DNA of 64,000 bases, from NCBI RefSeq assembly GCF_000236705.1, contig NC_016599.1, positions 2,852,001 to 2,916,000 of the forward strand. The letters are read 5' to 3'. Positions within the stretch are counted from its first letter, which is position 1. Every line of letters begins with the position of its first letter. The notes under the pieces are model-generated. The model saw nothing but the letters and a program-made list of their open reading frames with translations, searched no databases and had not been told where the DNA came from. Source of the DNA: Owenweeksia hongkongensis DSM 17368 (GTDB taxonomy: Bacteria > Bacteroidota > Bacteroidia > Flavobacteriales > Schleiferiaceae). Made by a program: the position numbers and the translations under genes. Shown piece after piece: positions 26,488 to 34,678 of the stretch.

Positions 26488-26898
26488 CTATAGATTGTTT
26501 ACAAAAGTGCTGGCGTATTTTTTTATTTCATCTCTTACCCCACGAAAATCGTTCAATATTTCTTCATCCGTTCCGATGGCTTTTGCAGGATCATCAAAGC
26601 TTTGATGAAAACGCTCGGCATCAGATGGAAACCATGGGCAGTTTTCTTTGGCGTGATCGCACACAGTTATCAAATAGTCAAAGTTTACATCGCGGTACTC
26701 GTCTACGTGATTTGAAGTATGATGCGAAATATCAATGCCATCTTCTGCCAAAACTTTTATAGCCTTAGGATTCACGCCATGAGTTTCAATTCCGGCACTG
26801 TAGGCTTCAATTTTGTTGTTGCTAAAATGGTTTAGGTAGCCTTGCATTATTTGACTACGACAGGAGTTTCCGGTGCAAAGCACTAGTACTTTTTTCAT
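26488..26898 (-). CDS. arsC: Thioredoxin-coupled arsenate reductase
   Basis: 136 residues from the ATG at 26898. It belongs to the low-molecular-weight tyrosine phosphatase-like ArsC class: the P-loop is CTGNSCRS (Cys8, Cys13) and the second redox pair is Cys80 and Cys87 (VCDHAKENC). The spacing equals that of plasmid pI258 ArsC (Cys10/15/82/89), so reduction of arsenate to arsenite by an intramolecular disulfide cascade and thioredoxin is expected. The ATG overlaps the acr3 stop as ATGA, so translation is probably coupled. It is the last gene of the arsR-acr3-arsC operon. Confidence 0.96.
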   Translation of the reverse strand: MKKVLVLCTGNSCRSQIMQGYLNHFSNNKIEAYSAGIETHGVNPKAIKVLAEDGIDISHHTSNHVDEYRDVNFDYLITVCDHAKENCPWFPSDAERFHQSFDDPAKAIGTDEEILNDFRGVRDEIKKYASTFVNNL

Positions 26899-27962
26899 GA
26901 TAAAATAGATGTTTGTGGATAATATTTCTTTTTGAGCCAAAAGGCTACTCTAACTAATAAAATAAGGGCGGGCACTTCTACCAATGGGCCAATTACCCCT
27001 ACAAATGCTTGCCCGGAGTTTAGTCCAAAAACGGCAATGGCTACTGCAATGGCGAGTTCAAAATTGTTGCCCGAAGCGGTAAATGAGATAGAGGCATTTT
27101 GAGCATAATCCGCACCAAAGGCCTTGCTTACAAAGAAGCTGATGATAAACATAAGTACGAAATAAATTACCAAAGGCACAGCTATAAGAACCACATCAAA
27201 CGGGATTTGCACAATCAATTCGCCTTTGAGGCTAAACATCAAAATAATAGTGGCGAGTAATGCGATTAAGGTGATGGGTGAAATTGCAGGGATAAATTTT
27301 TTCTGGTACCAGTCTTCTCCTTTTAGCTTGACTAAAATCACACGACTTAAGAAGCCCATGACAAATGGAATACCCAGATAAATGACTACGCTTTCTGCTA
27401 CTGCTGCCATCGAAATATCTACCAAAGCACCATCGATCCCGAAATAGGGTGGAAGCACGGTGATAAAAATATAGGCATAAAAGCTGTAGAAAATTACTTG
27501 GAAAATACTGTTTAGAGCAACCAGTCCGGCTGCATATTCGCGACTCCCTTCGGCTAATTCGTTCCATACAAGTACCATGGCGATGCAGCGGGCAAGACCG
27601 ATAAGGATAAGCCCAACCATATATTCCGGGTAGTCTCGTAAGAAAATGAGTGCCAGGGCAAACATCAAAATTGGTCCAATAATCCAATTCAATAAAAGCG
27701 AAATAGAAAGCACTTTTACATTTTTGAAAACCTTAGGCAATTGCTTGTATTGAACTTTTGCCAGGGGCGGATACATCATTAATATGAGGCCAATGGCTAA
27801 AGGAATATTGGTGGAACCAGATCCATAGCTCTGAATGTTGTCAGCCATAGCGGGGAAAAAGTAGCCTAGAGCTACGCCAATTGCCATCGCGGCAAAAATC
27901 CATACGGTGAGGTAACGATCTAGAAAACTGAGTCTGCGAGGCTTAAAATTTTTAACTTCCAT
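26895..27962 (-). CDS. acr3: Arsenite efflux transporter, ACR3 family
   Basis: 355 residues with ten membrane spans. The ACR3 hallmark cysteine sits in [15 protein letters not shown] (Cys126), and [14 protein letters not shown] matches the conserved glutamate-containing span late in the protein. It extrudes As(III) at the expense of the proton gradient. Acr3 is usually preferred over ArsB in this phylum. The gene is 58 bp below arsR and overlaps arsC by four bases (ATGA), forming a minimal resistance operon in which ArsC makes the arsenite that Acr3 exports. Confidence 0.96.
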   Translation of the reverse strand: MEVKNFKPRRLSFLDRYLTVWIFAAMAIGVALGYFFPAMADNIQSYGSGSTNIPLAIGLILMMYPPLAKVQYKQLPKVFKNVKVLSISLLLNWIIGPILMFALALIFLRDYPEYMVGLILIGLARCIAMVLVWNELAEGSREYAAGLVALNSIFQVIFYSFYAYIFITVLPPYFGIDGALVDISMAAVAESVVIYLGIPFVMGFLSRVILVKLKGEDWYQKKFIPAISPITLIALLATIILMFSLKGELIVQIPFDVVLIAVPLVIYFVLMFIISFFVSKAFGADYAQNASISFTASGNNFELAIAVAIAVFGLNSGQAFVGVIGPLVEVPALILLVRVAFWLKKKYYPQTSILS

Positions 27963-27986
27963 TTAATAAGATTTAGAATTCATCAT

Positions 27987-28002
27987 ATTGCTATTTTGCG
28001 AT
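27987..28002. promoter_or_regulatory. Operator-like 16-mer before acr3
   Basis: ATTGCTATTTTGCGAT, in the arsR-acr3 gap, matches 13 of 16 bases of the sequence at 28368-28383 before arsR. The shared motif suggests a second ArsR binding site or a repeated promoter piece. Confidence 0.4.
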
Positions 28003-28020
28003 GATTGAGAGTAAATTTTT

Positions 28021-28350
28021 TTAACAACAGTTCGGGTCAGGCGGTAATAAATCAAACAGACCTTGAATATTTTCTTGAGCTTTTTTCCAATTGGATGGTT
28101 CTATACAATAGCACATTCGGGTGCCATCAATAGTTCCTTGAATCAATCCTGCTTTTTTCAACTCTTGTAGATGTTGCGAGATGGTAGCTTGCGCCAAGCC
28201 AGTCTCTTCTACCAAATCATTGTTTATACAGGATTTTGCCTTTAGCAAAAACTCCAAAATAGCGATACGAGCGGGGTGGCCAAGCACTTTAGCTAGGTCA
28301 GCCAATTGGTTTTGCTCTTGTGTAAAAAGATCTGTTCTTGTGACTCCCAT
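28021..28350 (-). CDS. arsR: ArsR family arsenic-responsive repressor
   Basis: 109-residue winged-helix dimeric repressor. The recognition helix region is LAQATISQHLQELKKAGLI (about residues 52-70). The classical ELCVCD metal site of E. coli ArsR is absent; cysteines are at 41, 80, 82 (MCYC) and a terminal pair 108-109 (NCC), so As(III) is probably bound by a different set, plausibly 80/82 with the tail. It should sit on its own promoter and leave on As(III) binding. It is the first gene of the operon. Candidate binding sites are at 28368-28383 and 27987-28002. Confidence 0.94.
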   Translation of the reverse strand: MGVTRTDLFTQEQNQLADLAKVLGHPARIAILEFLLKAKSCINNDLVEETGLAQATISQHLQELKKAGLIQGTIDGTRMCYCIEPSNWKKAQENIQGLFDLLPPDPNCC

Positions 28351-28367
28351 TTTTAAATAAATTACTC

Positions 28368-28401
28368 ATTGCAATATTACGATGAATATTAAAAAGGGCA
28401 A
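28368..28401 (-). promoter_or_regulatory. Candidate arsR promoter and overlapping operator
   Basis: On the minus strand TTG at 28401-28399 and TAATATTG at 28379-28372 are 19 bp apart, the Bacteroidota -33/-7 arrangement (one mismatch). The palindrome ATTGCAAT (28368-28375) overlaps the -7 element and belongs to the 16-mer shared with the acr3 leader. A 9-bp-arm inverted repeat with TTTGTTAT lies just upstream, at 28400-28425. Confidence 0.5.
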
Positions 28402-28476
28402 TAACAAATATTTTTTTTTGTTATTTCAAGGTGAAGTTCTTCTCGTATTTATGACTCTTAACTAACCTTTCAATAC

Positions 28477-29298
28477 ATGAGATTTGGTCTTTTTCTTTTA
28501 GGCTTTATTGTCGCAAATAATCTGTTTGCTCAGAAGAATTACTATCTGTCCTTGGAGGGTGGAAATACATTGCACACAGCGGATTTTTATCTAAACTATA
28601 AGGCTGTACCAAATGATGATTTACGCGCAACCTATGCTGATGGTGCAGAGGACAATGAGGTGGAGCACTATCAGTTTTCGACAATGCCTTCTTTTGTTGC
28701 ACGATTTCATTACGAAATTGGTGATCCAAGAAAAAGAAAATCGACTCTTGTGTACAGCGTGGGCCTAGGTTATTCTGAAACCAAGTTTGAAGTAACAGAT
28801 CCAGGAACTGTTTTTTCTATTCCTTTAGGTTATGCTCTTACTGGCGGGCAACCTCGAGACTATAGGTATAGTTTTAATTACTTGATAATACCCTTGGGTG
28901 TATCCAAATATTTCAAAAAGCCCGGTAAAGTTTTCTTTTATTCAATAGGAACAGAGCTTACAAACTACTTTTTGGTAGGAAAAAAGGGTGAGGTGAAGTT
29001 CGAGGGTAATGCTTCTTATCAACCAAATAATGATGGAAGGCTTACTTCCTCTCGTGATTTTTTATTGCTGCTCAATCTTAATCCTTCCATTGGTGTGGCA
29101 CTTGGCCGCGAGCAAAAATTCCGGATAGCCGTAAATGTAAAAGGAGGTATTTCTTTTTTAAATGTGTTAAGGAAGGAAGAGGCACTATTCAAACAATACA
29201 CATACTCAGAGCAAGATGGCATTGAGATGTTTGAAAAAACAAAATCTTTGAATCCTTTTTATGGATTTGGCTTGAGTATGGCTTATCAACTTAATTAG
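28477..29298 (+). CDS. Predicted outer-membrane beta-barrel protein
   Basis: 273 residues. Signal peptide RFGLFLLGFIVANNLFAQ, then alternating strands ending in aromatics (KNYYLSLEGGNTLH, VYSVGLGYSETKFEV, RYSFNYLIIPLGVSKYF, FYGFGLSMAYQLN). The last residue pattern (Y-Q-L-N) fits a barrel C-terminal strand. This resembles the PorT-like/OMP_b-brl group of small barrels found in many copies in Bacteroidota. No T9SS tail. Function unknown. It is divergent from arsR but shares no visible arsenic signature. Confidence 0.75.
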   Translation: MRFGLFLLGFIVANNLFAQKNYYLSLEGGNTLHTADFYLNYKAVPNDDLRATYADGAEDNEVEHYQFSTMPSFVARFHYEIGDPRKRKSTLVYSVGLGYSETKFEVTDPGTVFSIPLGYALTGGQPRDYRYSFNYLIIPLGVSKYFKKPGKVFFYSIGTELTNYFLVGKKGEVKFEGNASYQPNNDGRLTSSRDFLLLLNLNPSIGVALGREQKFRIAVNVKGGISFLNVLRKEEALFKQYTYSEQDGIEMFEKTKSLNPFYGFGLSMAYQLN

Positions 29299-29396
29299 AT
29301 GCTTCGCTAATAGCTCTATCTTTTTTCAGTCTTTCAATCGTTCTGCATTATTCCTATTTTACTCATATTTGGCAACCCAACCAGAAATTGAGTAGA

Positions 29397-29942
29397 ATGA
29401 AAATATATACCAAAAAAGGCGACAAAGGCGAAACCTCACTGATAGGAGGTGTTCGCGTAAGCAAAACTGATACGCGCATTGAAGCTTATGGAACGGTAGA
29501 TGAACTGAACTCTGTTATAGGAGTGATTCGTGATTCTGCTAAAGACAGACAAGCCGAAGAAACTTTGGTAAGCATTCAGAATATACTATTTACCGTAGGT
29601 TCTGAGCTAGCCTCTGCACCGGGGAGTAAAATGAAATTGCCGGAAGTTGAGGTTTCAGACATCGAACTTTTGGAAACCGAAATGGATAAGATGAATGAGG
29701 ATTTGCCCGATTTGAAAAACTTCATTTTGCCAGGTGGCGATTTGGCTGCATCTCATTGCCATGTGGCTAGATGTGTGTGTAGAAGAGCCGAGCGTAGGGC
29801 TGTAGCTTTGGCCCAGGTAGCGGAGGTTGACGAAAAAATCATAAAATATTTGAACAGATTGAGCGACTACCTGTTCACCTTAGCACGCTTTTACACCCAC
29901 AAGCATGGAGGTGTGGAAACACCTTGGAAAACAAGGGGTTGA
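29397..29942 (+). CDS. Cob(I)alamin adenosyltransferase, PduO/MMAB type
   Basis: 181 residues from the ATG at 29397 (a TTG nine bases upstream is in frame). The protein opens KIYTKKGDKGETSLIGGVRV, the ATP-binding start of the PduO-type ATR family, with DTRIEAYGTVDELNSVIG next, and near the C-terminus ARCVCRRAERRAVAL and YLNRLSDYLFTLAR, which line the trimer active site. It transfers adenosyl from ATP to cob(I)alamin, making coenzyme B12. No cobalamin riboswitch or B12-dependent enzyme is adjacent, so the use (for example methylmalonyl-CoA mutase or ribonucleotide reductase) lies elsewhere. Confidence 0.96.
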   Translation: MKIYTKKGDKGETSLIGGVRVSKTDTRIEAYGTVDELNSVIGVIRDSAKDRQAEETLVSIQNILFTVGSELASAPGSKMKLPEVEVSDIELLETEMDKMNEDLPDLKNFILPGGDLAASHCHVARCVCRRAERRAVALAQVAEVDEKIIKYLNRLSDYLFTLARFYTHKHGGVETPWKTRG

Positions 29943-29970
29943 TAATAAATTTCAAATAAATAGGAAATGC

Positions 29971-30000
29971 TTGTAAAAGTGCTTGAAAAAATTAATTTTG
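29971..30000 (+). promoter_or_regulatory. Bacteroidota sigma-A type promoter
   Basis: TTG at 29971-29973 and TAATTTTG at 29993-30000 are separated by 19 bp, an exact match to the TTG-N19-TAnnTTTG consensus, 25 bp before the DUF2795 gene ATG. Confidence 0.75.
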
Positions 30001-30025
30001 CAAAAAATAATAACGGAGATTAGAT

Positions 30026-30250
30026 ATGTACTGGACACTAGAATTAGCAAGTTATTTGAGTGATGCACCTTGGCCTGCAACTAAGGATGAGCTTATTGAT
30101 TATTCTATCCGAACCGGTGCTCCTTTGGAGGTAGTGGAAAATCTACAGTCGATGGAAGAAGAGGAAGAGGAAATCTATGAAGTTATTCAAGATATATGGC
30201 CTGATTATCCTACCGATGAGGATTACCTCTGGAATGAGGATGAGTACTAA
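30026..30250 (+). CDS. DUF2795 domain small acidic protein
   Basis: 74 residues, strongly acidic in the second half (SMEEEEEEIYEVIQDIWPDY). The N-terminal YLSDAPWPATKDELIDY followed by GAPLEVVENLQ matches the DUF2795 fold, a small helical module of unknown function abundant in Bacteroidota. It has its own promoter 25 bp upstream, a Shine-Dalgarno-like GGAG and a strong terminator after the stop, so it is an independent and probably well expressed unit. Confidence 0.88.
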   Translation: MYWTLELASYLSDAPWPATKDELIDYSIRTGAPLEVVENLQSMEEEEEEIYEVIQDIWPDYPTDEDYLWNEDEY

Positions 30251-30271
30251 ATAGTGCTGCACAAATATTTA

Positions 30272-30315
30272 AGCGCCCCATTCCGAAATCATTCGAAATG
30301 GGGCGCTCCTTTTTC
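30272..30315 (+). terminator. Rho-independent terminator
   Basis: A 16-bp stem (AGCGCCCCATTCCGAA / TTCGAAATGGGGCGCT, one mismatch) with a 4-nt loop, followed by CCTTTTTC, 21 bp past the DUF2795 gene stop. Confidence 0.9.
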
Positions 30316-30330
30316 ATTCCACTTCTAGAA

Positions 30331-30367
30331 AGAAGGGGTGCCCCGAAAGGATTCGGGGCGGGGTAGT
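30331..30367. repeat. Family B interspersed hairpin element, copy 1
   Basis: AGAAGGGGTG leads into the perfect stem GCCCCGAA / TTCGGGGC (30340-30347 and 30352-30359) and ends GCGGGGTAGTGG. The ending and layout recur at 46985-47032 and, more loosely, at 33706-33741. Confidence 0.55.
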
Positions 30368-30386
30368 GGAAGGCTAAATCAACTGA

Positions 30387-31382
30387 TTAAGCTGGGATTC
30401 CCTGCAGTTTCTTCAAATACTCCTTTCTCTGATAAAATTTAGAATAGTCATATCGGAATCCTTTTTTCCACTGAAATAAATCGCTAAGAACAGCTGATGC
30501 TGTAGCATTGGCACCAGCCCCACTTCCATATAGCATGTTGGTTCCAGCTATAGCTGAATGTACTTTGATGGCGTTCAATTCATATTCAACAGATGTAAAT
30601 TGTGATGCGATGGGCTCTTCCTTAAAATCAATCGAAAGCTCCAAATTCTCGCCTTCGTTATTCACTTTGGCAATGCACTTCCACGGTTTTGATAAGTCAG
30701 GTGCTTGCTCCAAAAACTCTGAAAATGTGGTGCGCTGAACTTCTTCAATAGAAAGAGTGTCGCCAAAAGCATGAGCCGCAAGGATGATCAATTTGTATCC
30801 TGCATCCCAACCATCAATGTCGAGTGATGGGTCGCTTTCCGCAAAACCATTGCTCTGAGCTTGTGCTAAAGCATCATCAAAAGTCAATTTGTCCAGCCGA
30901 AGTTTGCTTAGCAAATAATTGGTAGAGCCATTTACAATTCCTTCCAGGCCAGTGATTTTTTCATTGGCATAATGACTTTCCAAAAGACGAATCACGGGAA
31001 CAGCCCCTGCCACTGCCCCTTCATACAAAAGCGTTTTTCCTGTTTGATTTTGAAGGTCGATAAAAAAGCGAAGACTGTTGGCGATTGCTGCCTTGTTGGC
31101 GCTAATCACATCTTTGCCCGAGCGGAGAGATTGAGCAATGAGCGCTGTAGCTTCCGCGCCATTGTCAATCAGCTCAATCACAAGGTCTATTGATGAATCT
31201 TCTAAAACCTCCGAAGCATCGGTGGTCAGAAGTTCGGAGTTAATGTCCGTGTGTTTTCCAGGGTGCTTGATGCAAATCTTCTTTATGTTAATCTGATCGG
31301 AATAGAATTTTTGAATGTTGCTATACACTCCTCTTCCTACACAGCCGAGGCCAAAAAGGCCAATGTTTATCTTGTTGCTCAT
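30387..31382 (-). CDS. hom: Homoserine dehydrogenase
   Basis: 331 residues; reduces aspartate semialdehyde to homoserine with NAD(P)H, in the threonine and methionine routes. It has the Rossmann loop GLFGLGCVGRGV (residues 8-19), SANKAAIAN, the catalytic region YEGAVAGAVPVI and NGSTNYLLSKL, and the family signature GFAESDPSLDIDGWDAGYKL with the catalytic Lys. It is the short form without a C-terminal ACT domain, so feedback inhibition by threonine through ACT is not expected. Its ATG overlaps the upstream metB-type stop as ATGA, placing it under the same SAM riboswitch. Confidence 0.95.
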   Translation of the reverse strand: MSNKINIGLFGLGCVGRGVYSNIQKFYSDQINIKKICIKHPGKHTDINSELLTTDASEVLEDSSIDLVIELIDNGAEATALIAQSLRSGKDVISANKAAIANSLRFFIDLQNQTGKTLLYEGAVAGAVPVIRLLESHYANEKITGLEGIVNGSTNYLLSKLRLDKLTFDDALAQAQSNGFAESDPSLDIDGWDAGYKLIILAAHAFGDTLSIEEVQRTTFSEFLEQAPDLSKPWKCIAKVNNEGENLELSIDFKEEPIASQFTSVEYELNAIKVHSAIAGTNMLYGSGAGANATASAVLSDLFQWKKGFRYDYSKFYQRKEYLKKLQGIPA

Positions 31383-32563
31383 ACCGCTAATTCTTCTTCA
31401 GTTTGTTTAATTTTAGATTTAAAAGTGGCCGCCAAAGCCTGGTCCAAATCGTAGATCAAATCCTGCGTGGCTTCGGTTCCTACCGAAAGGCGAATCAGTG
31501 AATCTTTGATTCCGGCATTTAGGCGGGTTTCGCGCGGGGTTGATTTATGAGTCATCAAGGCGGGGACACAAAGCAGACTTTTTATTCCGCCAAGACTTTC
31601 GGCCAGTTTGAAGAGTTTGGTTTTTTGAACCACATCAACTGCCAATTCTTCTTTGTCTTCTTTTAGTGAAAACGAAATGATACTGCCAAACTTGGATTGT
31701 TGCTCTTTAGCGATATCATGATTGGGATGGTTTTCCAGACCCGGGTAATACACCAAATCTACTTGTGGGTGAGCTTGTAGCCAATGTGCGATTTCATAGG
31801 CTGAATCTGCTTGCGCATTTACACGTAAGTGTAAGGTTTCAATTCCGCGGATTACCAACCAGCTGTCTTGCGGCCCGAGCACAGCACCTGTAGCATTTTG
31901 AATGAACTTGATTTTTTCACCTAGTTCTTGATTTTTACAAATTACTAAGCCTGCAATAAGATCAGAATGGCCGCCTAAATATTTGGTGGCACTGTGGATG
32001 ATTAAATCTGCCCCAAGCTTAATAGGCTGCTGCAATACCGGAGAGGCAAAGGTGTTATCCACCACCACAAGGCAATCTTTAGCGTGAGCCACTTTGCAAA
32101 TCTTCTGAATGTCAGAAATTTTGAGGGTTGGGTTGGTAGGGGTTTCTAGCCAAACTAGCTTGGTGGCTGGCGAAATGGCATCGACCACATTTTCCACGGA
32201 AGTGGTATCAACGTACTTCACGTTAATGCCAAATTTCTTGTAGATGTGCGTGAAGCAACGGAACGAACCACCGTAAATATCATCAACCGCAATGATTTCA
32301 TCACCGGCCGAAAGCAGTTTGATAACTGCATCTACGGCTGCTAGTCCGCTGGCAAAAGCGTAGCCGGAATGTCCACCTTCGAGGTGAGCGGCCAAATCTT
32401 CCAGCGCCTGGCGTGTGGGGTTGTTGCTTCGTGAATAATCAAAACCTTGATTTACTCCGGGTGCCTGCTGCACAAAAGTGGAGGTTTGGTAGATTGGTGT
32501 TGAGATCGCGCCAGTTTGCGGATCAGGTTGTAAGAAGTGAAGGCTTTTTGTGATAGCTTCCAT
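31379..32563 (-). CDS. metB: Cystathionine gamma-synthase / O-acyl-homoserine sulfhydrylase family PLP enzyme
   Basis: 394 residues of the Cys/Met metabolism PLP family. The Schiff-base lysine is Lys194 (HSATKYLGGHSDL); ASGLAAVDAVI and YSRSNNPTRQALE bind cofactor and substrate as usual. The family includes cystathionine gamma-synthase, gamma- and beta-lyases and sulfhydrylases, which cannot be separated by eye; the upstream SAM riboswitch and the hom partner argue for a biosynthetic role (MetB or MetZ). The ATG at 32563 is partly inside a long leader hairpin. First gene of a two-gene operon. Confidence 0.9.
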   Translation of the reverse strand: MEAITKSLHFLQPDPQTGAISTPIYQTSTFVQQAPGVNQGFDYSRSNNPTRQALEDLAAHLEGGHSGYAFASGLAAVDAVIKLLSAGDEIIAVDDIYGGSFRCFTHIYKKFGINVKYVDTTSVENVVDAISPATKLVWLETPTNPTLKISDIQKICKVAHAKDCLVVVDNTFASPVLQQPIKLGADLIIHSATKYLGGHSDLIAGLVICKNQELGEKIKFIQNATGAVLGPQDSWLVIRGIETLHLRVNAQADSAYEIAHWLQAHPQVDLVYYPGLENHPNHDIAKEQQSKFGSIISFSLKEDKEELAVDVVQKTKLFKLAESLGGIKSLLCVPALMTHKSTPRETRLNAGIKDSLIRLSVGTEATQDLIYDLDQALAATFKSKIKQTEEELAV

Positions 32564-32607
32564 AAGTGTGTAAATTTTAAATAATTAAAAATTATACAAA
32601 CACTTAT
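32562..32607 (-). promoter_or_regulatory. Long hairpin ending at the metB start codon
   Basis: In the RNA, AUAAGUGU, GUA and AAUUUU pair in order with AAAAUU, UAC and ACACUUAU: about 17 base pairs with UU and U bulges and a 9-nt loop. The right arm ends in the first two bases of the metB AUG. The left arm includes the end of GAUAAGU, the same heptamer as the 3' strand of riboswitch helix P1. Confidence 0.65.
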
Positions 32608-32706
32608 CACAGAAGATGAAGAACAAAGGAGTTCTAGATCTTCCTGCACAAGAATGTTGGGGAAGATCAAAACGTCAACAATGCGATATTTTGAAAATGA
32701 GTCCAA

Positions 32707-32818
32707 CTTATCTTTCCACACTTGCGTGCGGCAGGAGTTAGCACCTTATTCTCTTTTTGAAGCGAGAACAGGTTGCTAAGGTTTCAAAGGGCCATACCCT
32801 CCACCTTTCTGGATAAGA
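32707..32818 (-). promoter_or_regulatory. SAM-I riboswitch (S box)
   Basis: Read on the minus strand: P1 CUUAUC...GAUAAG (32817-32812 and 32712-32707) encloses the S-box core AGAAAGGUGGAGGG, UGGCCC, UGAAACC, AGCAACC and AAGGUGCUAA-UCC with the intervening P3 and P4 stems. These are the conserved SAM-binding elements of class I. It lies 144 nt before the metB-type gene and should lower expression when S-adenosylmethionine is plentiful. The linker holds another stem, GATCTTCC / GGAAGATC (32668-32637), without a T run, so control is probably at translation. Confidence 0.95.
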
Positions 32819-32844
32819 AATTGTAAATGAACGATTACTGGGGT

Positions 32845-32875
32845 CAAACTTATAACAAAATTCTAATCGTCCAAA
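32845..32875 (-). promoter_or_regulatory. Promoter of the riboswitch-metB-hom transcript
   Basis: TTTG at 32875-32872 and TAAGTTTG at 32852-32845 on the minus strand are 19 bp apart, an exact Bacteroidota promoter. The predicted RNA start falls a few bases before the riboswitch 5' strand, so the whole aptamer is transcribed. Confidence 0.8.
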
Positions 32876-33099
32876 CACGGGGTGGCAAAAAAGTGATTTG
32901 AGAGGGGCTCTTCAAAGACTTGAAAATGAGCTGTGTTTTTAGGTTTTATAAGGGATGAAGGAAGTTTGAAAAAAGACGAAAAAAAATTGAAATTGGTTTT
33001 TAAGAGTTGGTGAAAAAGATGAATTTCGATCGAAAATGGGCTCAATCTTTACAAGGTTTGTATGTTTATATTCGTAGGGGCTTTAATTATTTGAAAATT

Positions 33100-33558
33100 A
33101 TGTTTGCAAAGAAGATATTACCATTGATGATAATTGTCTTGATGAGTTTGCCGGGCCGCTCTCAAGCGGATAAGCAAATTGGGCTGGATTCGGTTTGTGT
33201 GTATTTGGAGATTTCAGAAAGGGGGCATACTACCGCTGGAGCCTACACTCATTTCAATGACTTAAAGGATAGAGGTATTCAAAAAATGTGTATTTCTATG
33301 GAAGAGAAAATAAGGCTGCAGGAAATTATGAATAGAGCTAAACAGAAAAGGCATTTTCAGCGGAAACTAGCTATGGGATTGGTTTTTTGTGAAGTTAGTT
33401 TTGAGAACAGTGCGTTTAATTCAAGGGTTGCCATATGGGTTGGATCAGAAGTGGGGGACATTATGGACTTATCAAGCCGAAAAGATTATTTGGTAACTGA
33501 GAAGAGAGACTTGGAATGGCTTATGGGGTTTAAGAACAAAATTGAACAATCACTTTAG
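33100..33558 (+). CDS. Small exported protein of unknown function
   Basis: 152 residues from the ATG at 33100, chosen because it gives a signal peptide (FAKKILPLMIIVLMSLPGRSQ); the frame is open to 33007 but that start hides the signal. The body has an Arg/Lys-rich helix (NRAKQKRHFQRKLA) followed by strands (VFCEVSF, RVAIWVGSE). No family is recognised. No T9SS tail, so periplasmic or outer-membrane-associated. The 281 bases before it hold the divergent metB promoter and otherwise no feature I can identify. Confidence 0.6.
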   Translation: MFAKKILPLMIIVLMSLPGRSQADKQIGLDSVCVYLEISERGHTTAGAYTHFNDLKDRGIQKMCISMEEKIRLQEIMNRAKQKRHFQRKLAMGLVFCEVSFENSAFNSRVAIWVGSEVGDIMDLSSRKDYLVTEKRDLEWLMGFKNKIEQSL

Positions 33559-33651
33559 AGCTTTAAGTTTATCCACCTGAATTATCCTCATCTCCTCGAT
33601 CTAAACATCTTAAACCCTCCTTCTTTCTAGAAGAGGAATGTGCTGCGTGAA

Positions 33652-33750
33652 ATTGTGCACCCTCGCCCTTCGGGCACTTCCGCCAGCGGGAGATATGCAT
33701 TGTGTCCCCCTTTGGAGGGGGTGGCTGAAAGCCGGGGGAGGACAGTTTTT
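33652..33750. repeat. Family B interspersed element, copy 2 (composite hairpins)
   Basis: The 33559-33900 gap holds no gene. It contains GCCCTTCGGGC (33665-33675) and CCCCCT / AGGGGG (33706-33711, 33716-33721) followed by GTGGCTGAAAGCCGGGGGAGG. Such hairpin strings with an AAAGCCGGGGGAGG end occur between genes in many Bacteroidota. Confidence 0.5.
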
Positions 33751-33900
33751 ACTTTGAAAGCATTATGCTTTCAACCCTACATTTCATGTGTTATATTCGT
33801 GATAATTGAATACGGGAGCTTATGGTAGTGGTCAATTCGTGGTCATAAACGGAACCTCCAAAAAATTTCTATTTTCGTCTCACTCAGTTAAACTAGAACT

Positions 33901-34581
33901 ATGCCTCTATTTCGAAAGCTACTTTTTATTACATTTTCTTTTGTGTCACTTTTCTTATCAGCTCAAAGCTTTAAGCCCTATCACTCTTATGGCGTGGTAG
34001 TAAATGCCCATTCGGTAAGTTTGCTTACCACGCAGCAAGCTGCTAATAATGGATATAGTAAGGCAGGAGAAGATATGGGTGGCAGTACTTTTGGTTTCGA
34101 TTTTTTAGCCCATTATGATTATGGAGCCCTCAAGTGGCTGGGTGTAGGAACAGGTCTTGGCTTCAGTCGAAGAGGTGGGCGTGGTGCAGATGGTTATTCC
34201 TATGATGACAAAAGGTACCTTTCTTATCTTAATATCCCGGTGCGTGTGCAGTTTAAACCGTGGTACTATATATGGTTCGAAGCCAGTGTTGAGGTGCTTT
34301 ATTTTTTAAACTATAAGGATGTGGGGTATTTTAGCTACCCTGGAGTTTCTGGTGGTAATGGGCCGTTTAATGCAGAAGGAATAAATAATATGACTGTAAG
34401 CTTTATACCTGCTTTAAGATTTAATCTGTTTGATGGGTTTTCATTTAATATTGGATATTCAATGGGCCTTGGCGATGCGGCTGCAGTGAAAGTTAGTCAG
34501 CCTACAGCTATGAGTACTACTTACAAAAATTTCAGTGTCTTTGTAGGGGTAAGATATATGTTTAACCAGCCTGAGAAGTAA
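33901..34581 (+). CDS. Outer-membrane beta-barrel protein (PorT-like)
   Basis: 226 residues. Signal peptide LLFITFSFVSLFLSAQ, then strands typical of an 8- to 10-stranded barrel: TFGFDFLAHYDYGALKWLG, VGTGLGFSRRG, LNIPVRVQFKPWYYIWFEA, FVGVRYMFNQPEK. The IPV-beta-strand followed by YxWFEAS is the usual OMP_b-brl_2/PorT-like pattern. Function unknown. A TATTTTCG at 33870-33877 may be its -7 element. Confidence 0.78.
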   Translation: MPLFRKLLFITFSFVSLFLSAQSFKPYHSYGVVVNAHSVSLLTTQQAANNGYSKAGEDMGGSTFGFDFLAHYDYGALKWLGVGTGLGFSRRGGRGADGYSYDDKRYLSYLNIPVRVQFKPWYYIWFEASVEVLYFLNYKDVGYFSYPGVSGGNGPFNAEGINNMTVSFIPALRFNLFDGFSFNIGYSMGLGDAAAVKVSQPTAMSTTYKNFSVFVGVRYMFNQPEK

Positions 34582-34678
34582 TTAGGGTTGATAAAGATTA
34601 AATCCATCAGGCTTTAAAAATCAAATGAGTCTTCCTTTTTTAAGTGTTTTCGCACTCTTAACATATGAAGTCAAAATC

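Noticed and set aside
32637-32668. GATCTTCC / GGAAGATC hairpin as an intrinsic terminator of the SAM leader
   Set aside because: The loop is 16 nt and no T run follows on the minus strand; it may be structural but not a typical terminator.
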